Positions 8,567 to 18,345 of a stretch of DNA of 64,000 bases are shown piece by piece. Numbering within the stretch: the stretch's first letter is position 1; every line of letters starts with the position of its first letter. A model generated the notes under the pieces. It searched no databases. It was not told where the DNA came from and saw nothing but the letters and a program-made list of their open reading frames with translations. The translations under genes were made by a program, and so were the position numbers. This stretch comes from DAIDKA01 sp963726995 (GTDB lineage: Bacteria; Pseudomonadota; Gammaproteobacteria; Steroidobacterales; Steroidobacteraceae), in NCBI GenBank assembly GCA_963726995.1, contig CAVSEP010000006.1, positions 1,116,001 to 1,180,000 on the forward strand. Reading direction: 5' to 3'.

Positions 8567-8848
8567 TCAGCGGCGGAACGGCCCGCCACCCTGGCGCGGC
8601 CGCTGCGGGCGCTCCTGGGCTTCATTGATACGCAGCGGGCGTCCGCCCAGCTGCTGGCCGTTCAGCTCCTGAATCGCGGTCTGCGCATCGGCTGGCGCCA
8701 TGTCGACGAAACCGAAGCCCCGCGGCTTGCCGGTCTCGCGATCATTGATGAGCTTGACTGCTTCCACGGCCCCGTGACGTTCAAAGAGGGCTCGAAGGTC
8801 CTGTTCCGTGGCATTGAAGGGCAGATTGCCCACGTAGATCGTCGTCAT
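8567..8848 (-). CDS. RRM-domain RNA-binding protein
   Basis: 93 residues: a single RNA recognition motif with RNP2 IYVGNLPF (4-11) and RNP1 KPRGFGFVDM (about 42-51), then a short Gln/Arg/Pro/Gly-rich tail ending GGGPFRR. These small glycine-tailed RRM proteins are widespread in proteobacteria and cyanobacteria, often linked to cold stress and RNA chaperoning. The start ATG is preceded by GAGAG. It lies just downstream of speA (gap 95 bases) in the same direction. Confidence 0.88.
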   Translation of the reverse strand: MTTIYVGNLPFNATEQDLRALFERHGAVEAVKLINDRETGKPRGFGFVDMAPADAQTAIQELNGQQLGGRPLRINEAQERPQRPRQGGGPFRR

Positions 8849-8943
8849 CCGGTTCTCTCACACACCAGGATCGAAAAAGATGCTACTCCCGGCGTTTGGG
8901 GGAAGCAATCGCGCGACCCATGCACCAGCATGGAGCCGCGGAA

Positions 8944-10902
8944 TCAGCTGCCGGGCGCTTCCAGATAGGCGTAACCGTTGAGTTCGCCTTCGTAGAACCG
9001 CTTCACCTGCTGGCTCTCGGCCAGGGTCATGCGTCCATCGCGTACCGCCCGCTCGCAATCGCGCGACAGGGCCGGGTAGAGCTCCGCCACGTCGTACTCC
9101 ATGTACTCGAGCACCTTGTTGGCGGTGTCGCCCTTGACGACTTCCTCGATCCACCAGCCGCCCTCCTCGAGCAGGCGGATATGCACCACGTGGGTGTCGC
9201 CGAACAGGTTGTGCAGATCGCCCAGGGTTTCCTGGTAGGCCCCGACCAGGAAGGCGGCCAGGTAGTACTCCTCGTCGGGCTTCAGCTCGTGCAGCTCCAG
9301 GGTGCGTTTGATTTCCCGGTGGCTGACGAAGCGATCGATCTTGCCGTCGGAATCGCAGGTGATGTCGGCGAGCACGCCGGTACGGGTGGGCTGCTCGTTG
9401 AGCCGGTGGATGGGCATGATCGGAAACAGCTGATCGATGGCCCAGCTGTCGGGCAGTGACTGGAAGACCGAGAAATTGCAGAAGTAGATGTCCGAGAGAA
9501 TCGACTCCAGGTCCGCCAGTTCCTCCGGGCTCTCATCCAGGCGCCGGCAAACGTCGCGGATGCGCGCGCAGGTGGCCCAGTAGAGCCGCTCGGCGAGGGC
9601 CCGGAACTCCAGTGAGAGCAGTCCCAGATTGAACATCTGCAGGACCTGCTCGCGGGCGGTCTGCGCGTCGTGGTAGCACTCCACCAGTCGCCGTTCGTTG
9701 ATGGCGCGGTAGGCCACGAACAGATCCTGCACCGGCTGCGGCAGTTCATCCTCGCCCGGGTAGTCGTCGGATTCGCGCCCCGTGACGCGGAAGCGGTCGA
9801 GCGCCGAGGAGCCCACCGTGTTGAAGATCAGCACGCTGTGATACGCCGCGATGGCGCGGCCGGATTCGCTGATGATCATCGGGTGGGGGATGTCGCGCGC
9901 ATTGCAGATGCTCGCGATCCGGTAGACCACATCGCTCGCGTATTCATTGAGCGTGTAGTTCATGGACGAGGCGAAGTTGGTGCCGCTGCCGTCGTAATCG
10001 ACGCCGAGGCCCCCGCCGACATCGATGTACTGCAGGCCCGCGCCCATGAGGCGCAGCTCCGCGTAGACATGCGCCAGCTCGGTGATCGATTCCTTGACGC
10101 GGCGGATGTCCTGCAGCTGGCTGCCCGGGTGACAGTGCACCAACTGCAGGCAGTCGAGCATGTCGCGGTCCTTGAGCACCTTGAACAGGTCCAGGATCTC
10201 CGTGACGAACAGTCCGAACTTGGACTTCGCGCCGTTGCTGTCGCGCCAGCGACCCGAACCTTCACTGGACAGTTTCACCCGCACGCCCAGGCGCGGGCGC
10301 ACCTGGTAGGTGTCGCCGAGCTTCAGCAGCACGTCGAGTTCCTCGAAGTTCTCGATGACCGGAATGATGCTGCGGCCAAGCTTGGTCGCGAGCACGACCG
10401 CCTCCAGGTAACTGTGGTCCTTGAAGCCGTTGCAGATGATGAGCCGGTCCGGCGCGCTCTCCGTCATGGCCATCACCGCCAGCAGTTCCGGCTTCGAACC
10501 CACCTCGAGCCCAAAGCCGAATTCGCGCCCGTACCGGTAGACCTCCTCCACGACGAGCCGCTGCTGGTTCACCTTGATGGGGTAGACGGCCGCGTATTTG
10601 TTGCCGTAGTCGTTCTCGGTGATGGCCTGGGCGAAAGCGGCGTGCAGATTGCGCAGCCGGTTGGCGAGGATGTCCGAGAGGCGCACCACCACCGGGGCGG
10701 TGAGGTCGCGGGCCTTGAGGCCTTCAACCACCTCGAACAGGTCGATGGTCTGGCCGCCCGGCAGGGTATCCGGGCGCACGATGACGTGGCCGGCGTCGTT
10801 GATGGAGAAGTAGCCCTTGCCCCACGCATTCACGTGGTAGAGGTCCAGCGAGTCCTCCGTGGTCCACGTCTGGCCAGGACCTTTTTGGTTAGTTCCGTGC
10901 AT
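8944..10902 (-). CDS. speA: Biosynthetic arginine decarboxylase
   Basis: PLP-dependent fold-III decarboxylase turning arginine into agmatine, the first step of the agmatine route to putrescine. 652 residues from ATG 10902; the upstream TTG at 10923 is less likely. Seen: the PLP lysine context YPIKVNQQ, the phosphate-binding glycine loop DVGGGLGVDYDGS, the HCHPGSQL segment, and a C-terminal domain containing DITCDSDGKID. Length is close to E. coli SpeA (about 658). No agmatinase or agmatine deiminase is in the window. Homospermidine synthase 1.6 kb away would consume the putrescine. Confidence 0.95.
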   Translation of the reverse strand: MHGTNQKGPGQTWTTEDSLDLYHVNAWGKGYFSINDAGHVIVRPDTLPGGQTIDLFEVVEGLKARDLTAPVVVRLSDILANRLRNLHAAFAQAITENDYGNKYAAVYPIKVNQQRLVVEEVYRYGREFGFGLEVGSKPELLAVMAMTESAPDRLIICNGFKDHSYLEAVVLATKLGRSIIPVIENFEELDVLLKLGDTYQVRPRLGVRVKLSSEGSGRWRDSNGAKSKFGLFVTEILDLFKVLKDRDMLDCLQLVHCHPGSQLQDIRRVKESITELAHVYAELRLMGAGLQYIDVGGGLGVDYDGSGTNFASSMNYTLNEYASDVVYRIASICNARDIPHPMIISESGRAIAAYHSVLIFNTVGSSALDRFRVTGRESDDYPGEDELPQPVQDLFVAYRAINERRLVECYHDAQTAREQVLQMFNLGLLSLEFRALAERLYWATCARIRDVCRRLDESPEELADLESILSDIYFCNFSVFQSLPDSWAIDQLFPIMPIHRLNEQPTRTGVLADITCDSDGKIDRFVSHREIKRTLELHELKPDEEYYLAAFLVGAYQETLGDLHNLFGDTHVVHIRLLEEGGWWIEEVVKGDTANKVLEYMEYDVAELYPALSRDCERAVRDGRMTLAESQQVKRFYEGELNGYAYLEAPGS

Positions 10903-10953
10903 CGATCCCGCGGACCATACCAAAAAAGCGGGACAACCGGATGACGCTTGCGG

Positions 10954-11814
10954 TCACGACGGACCCGTTGCGACCCCGCGGGCCGGATCACGGATCCACT
11001 CGCTCCAGGAACCGGCGTACAGCCGGGCTCCGGGCAGCCCCGCCAATTCCATCGCCAGCAGGTTGTGACAGGCGGTGACCCCCGATCCGCACATGGCGAC
11101 CACCTGCGTCGGTGGCGTCGTGCCCAGCGCCGCGCGCCACAGCGCCGCCAGCTCGCCCCGGGGCCGAAGATGACCCGCGGCGCCAAGATTCAACGCGAAT
11201 GGCTGATTGCGCGCACCCGGCACGTGGCCGGCAATCGGATCGATGCTCTCGTTCTGGCCGGCGAAGCGATCGGCGGCGCGCGCATCCAGCAACAGGATGC
11301 GCCCGGCTTCCAGGTCGCGCTGCACCTCGGCAGTCGTGATCGCCTGCACCAGCGCCGGGCGCGGGACGAATTGCCGCGGCGAGCGCGCTGCGATGGTGGT
11401 TTCCAGGGGCAGGCCGGCCGCACTCCAGGCGGCCAGGCCGCCATTCAAGACGGAAACCCGCGCATGACCCAGCCAGCGCAGCAGCCACCACAGCCGCGCC
11501 GCAATCATCGACTTGTCCTGGTCATAGGCGACGACATGGGTCGTCGCATCCACGCCGGCCGCCCCCAGGAATTGCGCAAGCCGGGACGGACTGGGCAGTG
11601 GATGCCGTCCGGACTGCGGCGTCACCGGGCCCGACAGATCCTCATCCAGGTGGGCAAAGAGCGCGCCGGGAATATGCGCAGCGGCAAACTGCGCCCGGCC
11701 CCATTCCGGATGAGCCAGATCGTGCCGGCAATCCACGACCACCACCGCCGCGCCGCCGCGCGCGAGTGCGGCGGCCAGATCAGCGGCTTCGATCAGGTGC
11801 GGTGGCAGTTCCAA
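10954..11814 (-). CDS. sseA: 3-mercaptopyruvate/thiosulfate sulfurtransferase
   Basis: Two tandem rhodanese domains. The first is catalytically inactive-like (DCRHDLAHPEWG...HIPGA), the second carries the active-site loop CGSGVTAC. CGSGVTA is the signature of the SseA/TST group, which transfers sulfur from 3-mercaptopyruvate or thiosulfate to cyanide or thiols. No ATG is available near the expected N-terminus; the frame offers only TTG at 11814 (giving 286 residues, which matches family lengths) or TTG at 11883 (309). I prefer 11814; the longer form would abut the divergent GST gene within 4 bases. Confidence 0.82.
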   Translation of the reverse strand: MELPPHLIEAADLAAALARGGAAVVVVDCRHDLAHPEWGRAQFAAAHIPGALFAHLDEDLSGPVTPQSGRHPLPSPSRLAQFLGAAGVDATTHVVAYDQDKSMIAARLWWLLRWLGHARVSVLNGGLAAWSAAGLPLETTIAARSPRQFVPRPALVQAITTAEVQRDLEAGRILLLDARAADRFAGQNESIDPIAGHVPGARNQPFALNLGAAGHLRPRGELAALWRAALGTTPPTQVVAMCGSGVTACHNLLAMELAGLPGARLYAGSWSEWIRDPARGVATGPS

Positions 11815-11887
11815 AGCTGGTGTTCCGATGCGGTGTTGCGCCCGAGTTGCCGGTACAATCGCCCCGACAGCCTTGCGAATCAAGTAT

Positions 11888-12547
11888 ATGGCGATTGAAG
11901 TCTACTGGGGCAGCGGCAGCCCGTATTCCTGGCGCGTGTTGCTCGCGCTCGAGTACAAGCGGCTGCCCTACACCGGTCACCTGCTGCAGTTCTCGCGGCA
12001 GGAACACAAGTCGCCGCAGATCTTAGGCCTGAACTTCCGGGGCCGCGTTCCGATCCTGAAGGACGGGGACTACGTGGTCTTTGAGTCGCTGGCGGTGCTG
12101 TACTACCTGGACCTGAAGTACCCGGATCCGCCGATCTTCGGCCAGACTCCGGAAGAAGCCGGCGTGATCATGCGGGTGATCTGCGAATACCAGGCGTACG
12201 TCGAGGAGCACCTGATGAAGATCGTGCGGGCGGTGTTCGAGGGCCACGCCCAGGAGCATATCGATGCCCTGGCGGACTCCATGCATGTAGTGGCGAATGA
12301 GGCCCGCTCCATCGAGGCGCGGCTGTCGCGCTCGAACTGGGTGGTGGGCAACAGCTTCTCCGCCGCCGACATCGTGATATTCCCGGCGCTGCAGCTGCTG
12401 CTGCGCGCTTTGGACAAACCGGCGGCCCGCGCGCTGTCCTCCCGCTTCCTGCCCCTGGCAGCCAACTATCCGGCATTGGAGCGCTGGATCGGCCGCGTCG
12501 CGGCGCTGCCGGGGTATGAGCGCACTTTTCCCCCTCACTGGCGGTAA
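11888..12547 (+). CDS. Glutathione S-transferase family protein
   Basis: 219 residues from ATG 11888. The N-terminal thioredoxin-like domain starts YWGSGSPYSWRVLLALEYK, with the catalytic Ser/Tyr region SPYSW, and the gamma-Glu-binding VFESLAVLYYLDLKYP. The C-terminal helical domain contains the NxxxSAADI-type segment GNSFSAADIVIFP that stabilises the GST fold. Probably a cytosolic detoxification or isomerase-type GST; substrate unknown. The next gene begins 2 bases after its stop, so it is an operon partner of homospermidine synthase. Confidence 0.88.
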   Translation: MAIEVYWGSGSPYSWRVLLALEYKRLPYTGHLLQFSRQEHKSPQILGLNFRGRVPILKDGDYVVFESLAVLYYLDLKYPDPPIFGQTPEEAGVIMRVICEYQAYVEEHLMKIVRAVFEGHAQEHIDALADSMHVVANEARSIEARLSRSNWVVGNSFSAADIVIFPALQLLLRALDKPAARALSSRFLPLAANYPALERWIGRVAALPGYERTFPPHWR

Positions 12548-12549
12548 TC

Positions 12550-13960
12550 ATGACAAAACATCCGGTACATATCGATTTTCCCGGCCGAATCGTCCTCGTG
12601 GGCTTCGGCAGCATTGGCCAGGGAGTCTTGCCGCTGATCTTGCGGCACATCGGTATCTCACCGGATCGCATCAGCATCGTGACGGCCGACGAGGCCGGCG
12701 GGGCGGAGGCCGAGCATTTCGGCGTCAAGCGCATCAATGAGGCCCTCACCCGCGACAACTACCGGCGCATCCTGGCGCCCCTGGTCGGCCGCGGCGATTT
12801 CCTGCTGAATGTCTCGGTCAACGTCTCCAGCGTCGCGCTGATCCGGTTCTGCTGGGAGAAGGGCGCGATGTACCTGGACACCTGCGTCGAGCCCTGGGCA
12901 GGGGGCTACACGGACCCCACCCTGAGTGCGGCGCGCCGCACCAATTACGCGTTGCGCGAGGAGGCGCTGGCGCTGCGCGCCGGCAACCAGCGTGCGCCGA
13001 CCGCGGTGGTCACCCACGGAGCAAATCCGGGGATGGTGTCGCACCTGGTCAAGCAGGGAATGCTGAACATCGCCGCCGACACCGGCGTCGACGCCGGCAA
13101 TCCGTCTTCGAAGGAGGACTGGGCGCAGCTCGCGAGCCTGCTGGGCATCCGCGTCATCCACATCGCCGAGCGCGATACCCAGGTTTCCTCGAAACCGAAG
13201 CAGCTGGGTGAGTTCGTGAACACCTGGTCGGTGGACGGGTTCGTCAGCGAGGGTGCGCAGCCGGCCGAGCTGGGCTGGGGCACGCACGAGCGCAACTTCC
13301 CCCGCGACGGCAAGCGCCACGATTTCGGCAACGGCGCGGCGATCTACCTGACGCAGCCCGGCGCCGCCACCCGCGTGCGCACCTGGACCCCCCTGGCGGG
13401 CCATTTCCATGGCTTCTGCATCACCCATTCGGAGGCGATCTCGATTTCGGATTACCTGACGGTGCGCGACGGCGGCAATGTCGTCTATCGACCCACCGCG
13501 CACTACGCCTATCATCCCTGCGATGCGGCGATCGCCTCGGTGCACGAATTCGCGGGCCGCAATTTCGTGGTCCAGGACAGGAAGCGCATCATCTGTGAGG
13601 ACGTGGTGAGCGGCCGCGACGAGCTGGGCGTGCTGCTGGCCGGACACAAGAAGAATGCCTACTGGTATGGCTCGCGGCTGAGCATCGAGGAGGCCCGGGC
13701 GCTGGCGCCGTACAACAACGCCACCAGCCTGCAGGTCACCTCGGCATGTCTGTCCGGCATGGTGTGGGCCATGGAGAACCCGAACTGCGGACTGGTCGAG
13801 CCGGACGAAATCGATTTCCGGCGCAACATCGAAATCAGCCAGCCCTACTGGGGCAAGGTGGTCGGGGCCTACACCGACTGGACGCCGCTGACCGAGCGCG
13901 AGCGGCTGTTTCCCGAAGACATCGACAAGAGCGATCCTTGGCAGTTCAAGAACGTGCGGG

Positions 13961-13971
<11 letters not shown>
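12550..13971 (+). CDS. hss: Homospermidine synthase
   Basis: NAD-dependent enzyme condensing two putrescines (or putrescine and spermidine) to homospermidine. 473 residues, the normal bacterial HSS length (about 477). The N-terminal Rossmann motif VGFGSIGQGVLPL is at residues 17-29. Further family segments are VNVSSV, DTCVEPWAGGY, THGANPGMVSHLVKQ and the long C-terminal catalytic domain with HNFVVQ/ICEDVVSGRDELG-type sequence. It follows the GST gene by 2 bases and overlaps the 3' end of convergent greB by 11 bases. Together with speA it indicates a homospermidine-containing polyamine pool. Confidence 0.93.
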
Positions 13972-14470
<499 letters not shown>

Positions 14471-14576
14471 CAGCGTGGATCTTCCGCGTTATGTCGGATC
14501 AAACAGGCGACCGGAACCTTTGGATCTGTGGATCGTTTCACGGCGCCTTTGCCGGGTTGAACATAGATTCTGATCC

Positions 14577-14792
14577 ATGGCCGCAAAGTACTACACCCAC
14601 TTCGTCACTGCAGACCAGGCCGCCCTGGCAATGGAATCCGCCACGGAGTCCAGCGAGTGGAGCGGTGTGGTGGAGCTGCGCCATCCGCTGGAGCAGGCCG
14701 CGGGAACCCGCGAATTGCGCTCTTTGCTCGCGCAGAGTTTTGCGCTCACGAGCGAGGACATCCGCATTCTGCACTGGGCCCGACTGCACTGA
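14577..14792 (+). CDS. Small hypothetical protein
   Basis: 71 residues (MAAKYYTHFVT... ending LHWARLH), balanced composition with Tyr, Trp, His and acidic residues unlike out-of-frame shadows, and a clean intrinsic terminator 57 bases past the stop. No domain recognised. It looks like a stand-alone small gene with its own transcription unit; the preceding 106 bases also serve greB in the other direction. Confidence 0.55.
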   Translation: MAAKYYTHFVTADQAALAMESATESSEWSGVVELRHPLEQAAGTRELRSLLAQSFALTSEDIRILHWARLH

Positions 14793-14809
14793 ACACCTGA
14801 AATCCCCTA

Positions 14810-14840
14810 GCGGACTTCCTTCCCTTCATCGAAAGTCCGC
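14810..14840 (+). other. Stem-loop with pyrimidine-rich loop
   Basis: GCGGACTT (14810-14817) pairs perfectly with AAGTCCGC (14833-14840), leaving a 15-base C/U-rich loop (CCTTCCCTTCATCGA). It sits 8 bases before the terminator hairpin of the small gene. CU-rich loops of this kind occur in small RNAs that pair with Shine-Dalgarno sequences; this is only a suggestion here. Confidence 0.5.
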
Positions 14841-14848
14841 CTTCTGAC

Positions 14849-14879
14849 GCCCCGGGCTTTTGCCCGGGGCATTTTTTTT
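14849..14879 (+). terminator. Rho-independent terminator
   Basis: Perfect hairpin GCCCCGGGC (14849-14857) / GCCCGGGGC (14862-14870) with a TTTT loop, then A and eight T. It ends the small-protein transcript and insulates the L,D-transpeptidase gene. Confidence 0.95.
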
Positions 14880-14914
14880 GGTGTGCGGCGCGGTGGTGTC
14901 ATAATCGATCGATC

Positions 14915-16135
14915 ATGACATCCCAACTGTCTCCGATTCGCGTCACATTCATCCTCCTGTGCCTCGCGCCGTTGGCCGCCTGTTCGCTGGTCGGCGGCCC
15001 CTGGGCGGCCCACAAACCGTCGCCGGCAGCCGCGGTCGTGGCGCCCGCACCCCCGCCGCCGCTGCCCGCGCCGCAGGAAAGCTCCCGCTTCGAACTCGCC
15101 GATTCGGCGCAGAACATCATCGGCAGCCTGCAACAGACCACCGTCGGCAAGGATGACACGCTTACCGATATTGCCCGCCGTTTCAACCTGGGCTACGAGG
15201 AACTGCTGCGCGCCAATCCAGGGGTGGATCCGTGGCTGCCGGGAGTCGGTCGCGCCATCGTGCTGCCCACCCGCTTCATCCTGCCGGATGCGCCGCACGA
15301 TGGTGTGGTGATCAACATCGCCGCCATGCGCCTGTACTATTTTCCGCCGCACAAGGCCGGCGAGCCGCAGATCGTCTTCACCCATCCCATCGGCATCGGC
15401 AAGGTGGGCTGGGCCACTCCGGAGGGCACCACGAAGATCGTGCGGCGGCAGAAGGACCCGACCTGGCATCCGCCGATATCGGTGATCAAGGAGCACAAGG
15501 AAAACGGCGATGACCTGCCGGCGGTCGTCGGGCCCGGTCCCGACAATCCCCTCGGCAACCGCGCCTTCTACCTGACCTGGCCGGGCTATCTGATTCACGG
15601 CACCAACAAGCCCGCCGGCGTGGGACTGCGGTCCAGCCATGGCTGCATCCGGCTGTTTCCGGAAGACATCGGCGAGCTGTTCGACAAGGTTGCGATCGGC
15701 ACGCAGGTGCACGTGGTGAACCAGCCCTATGTGTTCGGCTGGGACAACGGCCAGCTGGCCATGCAGTCCTACGGGTCCCTCGAGGATGACCGCCGCGACT
15801 GGAAGAAGGCCCAGGCGGCGCTGCTGGCGCGAACGCTCGGCAAGTCGGTGCAGAAGGAACTGAAGAATCACGGTCAGAGCGTGGACTGGGAGCTGGTGAT
15901 GCAGCTGGCGCATGCGCCGCGCGGACTTATCGTGCCGGTGACGCTGACGGATGTCAGCGTGGACAAGGTGCTGGCGAGCGCCACCAAGGTTGCCAACGAG
16001 CTGCCCGCGGGCGCCTCGTGGGACGGCAAGTCGGATCTGCCGGTCGACGAGAAGACCTTCAATCAGATCATGGGCGACTCGGATCCGCAGGATCACCTGG
16101 TCCCGGCCCCGGTCGCGCACAAGACCGGAGGGTGA
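14915..16135 (+). CDS. LysM L,D-transpeptidase (YkuD/ErfK family) lipoprotein
   Basis: 406 residues. Signal with lipobox LAAC (Cys23), then a Pro/Ala linker, a LysM peptidoglycan-binding module (about 77-118, VGKDDTLTDIARRFNLGYEE...ANPGVDPW) and a YkuD catalytic domain with HGTNKPAGVG and the active-site SHGCIRL (His and Cys). It would form 3-3 crosslinks in peptidoglycan or anchor Braun-type lipoprotein to DAP. The C-terminal ~130 residues past the catalytic core are variable. Lipoprotein sorting (inner or outer membrane) cannot be decided; residue +2 is Ser, which favours the outer membrane. Confidence 0.92.
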   Translation: MTSQLSPIRVTFILLCLAPLAACSLVGGPWAAHKPSPAAAVVAPAPPPPLPAPQESSRFELADSAQNIIGSLQQTTVGKDDTLTDIARRFNLGYEELLRANPGVDPWLPGVGRAIVLPTRFILPDAPHDGVVINIAAMRLYYFPPHKAGEPQIVFTHPIGIGKVGWATPEGTTKIVRRQKDPTWHPPISVIKEHKENGDDLPAVVGPGPDNPLGNRAFYLTWPGYLIHGTNKPAGVGLRSSHGCIRLFPEDIGELFDKVAIGTQVHVVNQPYVFGWDNGQLAMQSYGSLEDDRRDWKKAQAALLARTLGKSVQKELKNHGQSVDWELVMQLAHAPRGLIVPVTLTDVSVDKVLASATKVANELPAGASWDGKSDLPVDEKTFNQIMGDSDPQDHLVPAPVAHKTGG

Positions 16136-16190
16136 CCCGGCCGGGCGGCGCCGAAACCTGCTAGAGTGCCGCCGGTCACTTGAGGTGCGG

Positions 16191-17798
16191 GTGGCCGTGC
16201 GCGGAGTTTCCGAAGCAGAGTCAAGAATCCTACCGGGGCCCGGGCGTGCCATCGAGCGCGTTCCCGCCGGCGTCACAGCCTTCGTCGGTCGCACACTCAA
16301 AGGTCCGGTTGCCCAGCCCGTCGGCGTGCGCAGCTTCGCGGCCTTCCAGCAGGTCTTCGGCGGCCTGTGGCAACCATCGCCGCTGTCCTATGCCGTCGAG
16401 CAGTTTTTTGAAAACGGCGGCCGCGAAGCGCTCATCGTGCGCGCGGTCAACGGCGCGCGCGCCGCCACTGTCACCCTGCCCGCGGCCGCCGATGCGCTGC
16501 GGCTGATCGCCGTCAATCCCGGTTCGCGCGAATACCTGCGTGCCGCCGTGGACTACGACGGCGTCAGCGCGCCGGATCGGTTCAATCTCATCGTGCAGCG
16601 GCTCGCGGTGGCCGGTTCCGAGCAGGTTCGCGAACAGGAGATCCTGCGTAATCTGTCCATCGAACCGGGCAGCGCGCGCTTCGTCGCCGATGTGCTGCAG
16701 TCCTCGGCTTTGGCGCGGGCGGCCGGCCGGGTGCCGGGGATGCGCCCGGAACTCACCGGCGTGAGCCTCTCGGGCGCGGCGGTGGGCTATGTGAGCGCCA
16801 ATGCCGATGGCGATGACGGCGGACCCTTGAGCGACTACGACATCATCGGCTCCGCGCCGCGGCGCACCGGGATCTTTGCGCTGACCCCGGACGCCGAGTT
16901 CGATCTGCTGTACATCCCGCCGCTGACGCGCGAGCAGGACCTGGGGATGAGCACGCTGCTGGTGGCGGCCCGCTTCTGCCGCGAACGGCGCGTCCTGCAG
17001 ATCGTCGACCCCCCGCAGGGCTGGTCGGGGCCACAGCTGGCGCTGGAGGGTCTGGCCGCCTGGCCGTTTCGCAGCGACAACGCCGCCATGTTTTACCCGC
17101 GGCTGCTCGCCTTCGACCGGCTGCGCAACCGCATGGAGCAGTTCCCGCCGGGGGCCGCGGCGGCGGGCATGCTGGCGCGCAGCTACAGCACCGGAGGACG
17201 CTGGCTGCGGGCGCCGGAGGCGGACGCGACGCTGCGACCGATGCTGCGGCCGGCCGTGGCCGTGGGTCCGGAGCACAGCGAGCGGCTCGCGCAGGCGGGG
17301 GTCAACACCCTGGAGCCGCTGCGGCCGGGTCCGCTGCGGCGGCCACACAGCTGCACGCTCGCTGCCGGAGTCTCGGCCTCCGCCGAGGGACGCTACCTGG
17401 CGGCGCGGCGCCTGGTGCTGCAGCTGGCCAACAGCATCGAGCGCGGCACGCGCTGGGTGTTGACCGCCCCGAACAGCGCGCTCACCTGGGAGCGGGCGGG
17501 GCGCCAGATCGAGGAGTTCCTCGAGCAGCTGCGCGTGGAGGGGGCGTTCGCGCACGGTGAATTCCAGGACTGCTGCCAGGTGGTCTGGGATGAACGCGTG
17601 AATCGTGCGAGCACCATCGCCACGGGCGCCGTCAATCTGCTGTTCGGCTACGCCCTGCAGCAGCCCGGCGTCCTGCAGTACTGGCTGGTGACGCATCATC
17701 CTGCCGGCAGCCGGGTCCGTCCGGTGAGCATCAACCGACAGGCGGCCTCGCCGCAACGTGTCGATTGGGAAATCGAGACCGCGATCCTCAACGCCTGA
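16191..17798 (+). CDS. Orphan contractile-tail sheath-like protein
   Basis: 535 residues from GTG 16191 (AGG at 16183-16185; GTG 16185 and 16197 are alternatives). The frame is open far upstream, but that part overlaps the transpeptidase gene. Sheath-family features: N-terminal AGVTAFVGRTLKGPVAQPV...SFAAFQQVFGG, SYAVEQFFENGGREALIVR, and the C-terminal sheath domain with WVLTAPNSALTWERAGRQIEEFL followed by VVWDERVNR...GAVNLLFGYALQQPG. This matches phage tail sheath / FI-like proteins of phages and extracellular contractile injection systems. No tube, baseplate, ATPase or other tail gene is nearby, and flanking genes are housekeeping. Function as a lone sheath is unknown. Confidence 0.8.
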   Translation: MAVRGVSEAESRILPGPGRAIERVPAGVTAFVGRTLKGPVAQPVGVRSFAAFQQVFGGLWQPSPLSYAVEQFFENGGREALIVRAVNGARAATVTLPAAADALRLIAVNPGSREYLRAAVDYDGVSAPDRFNLIVQRLAVAGSEQVREQEILRNLSIEPGSARFVADVLQSSALARAAGRVPGMRPELTGVSLSGAAVGYVSANADGDDGGPLSDYDIIGSAPRRTGIFALTPDAEFDLLYIPPLTREQDLGMSTLLVAARFCRERRVLQIVDPPQGWSGPQLALEGLAAWPFRSDNAAMFYPRLLAFDRLRNRMEQFPPGAAAAGMLARSYSTGGRWLRAPEADATLRPMLRPAVAVGPEHSERLAQAGVNTLEPLRPGPLRRPHSCTLAAGVSASAEGRYLAARRLVLQLANSIERGTRWVLTAPNSALTWERAGRQIEEFLEQLRVEGAFAHGEFQDCCQVVWDERVNRASTIATGAVNLLFGYALQQPGVLQYWLVTHHPAGSRVRPVSINRQAASPQRVDWEIETAILNA

Positions 17799-17820
17799 CG
17801 GCGGTATAAGATACGAGCCC

Positions 17821-18342
17821 GTGACCACCCGGTATGTAGTCTTTTCGCATGGACAGGAAGGCGGCCCCTGGGGTCGCAAGATCACCGTGCTCGCCGATAC
17901 CGCGCGTGCCGAAGGCTACCAGCCGGAATCTGTCGACTACCGCGGCATCGAATCGCCGCAGGGGCGACTCGCGCATCTGATGGAGTTCTGCAAGGACCTC
18001 GAGGGCGAACTGGTGCTGGTGGGCTCCAGCCTCGGGGCCTACGTGTCGGTGGCCGCCGCCTCGCTGCTGCATGCCCGCGGCGTTTTTCTCATGGCCCCGG
18101 CAATCTACGCGCCGGCGCTGCCGGCGCTGCGCAAGGGAGTGCTGGACTGCCCCACCATGGTGGTGCATGGCTGGCAGGACGATGTCGTGTCCTGGGAAGA
18201 CAGCGCCCGTTTCGCGCGCGACTACGGGGCATCCCTGCACCTGCTGCACGATGGCCACCGGCTGCACCGGCAAATCGAGATGATCCGCTACCTGTTCGAG
18301 TACTTCCTGATCTCACTGGACATGCCGGCTTCGGGCGACTAG
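17821..18342 (+). CDS. Small alpha/beta hydrolase
   Basis: 173 residues from GTG 17821. A minimal alpha/beta-hydrolase fold with the oxyanion-region segment VVFSHGQEGGPWG, nucleophile elbow GSSLGA (GxSxG), acid near GWQDDVVSW and catalytic histidine in DGHRL. Resembles the YqiA/RBBP9-like mini-esterases. Cytosolic. It is followed after 3 bases by plsB, so the two are very likely co-transcribed, which might indicate an acyl-ester or thioester substrate; that link is inference. Confidence 0.82.
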   Translation: MTTRYVVFSHGQEGGPWGRKITVLADTARAEGYQPESVDYRGIESPQGRLAHLMEFCKDLEGELVLVGSSLGAYVSVAAASLLHARGVFLMAPAIYAPALPALRKGVLDCPTMVVHGWQDDVVSWEDSARFARDYGASLHLLHDGHRLHRQIEMIRYLFEYFLISLDMPASGD

Positions 18343-18345
18343 GCC

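Noticed and set aside
16191..17798. Prophage remnant
   Set aside because: Only the sheath-like gene is phage-related; flanks are core genes, and no att repeats, integrase or other tail genes are visible.
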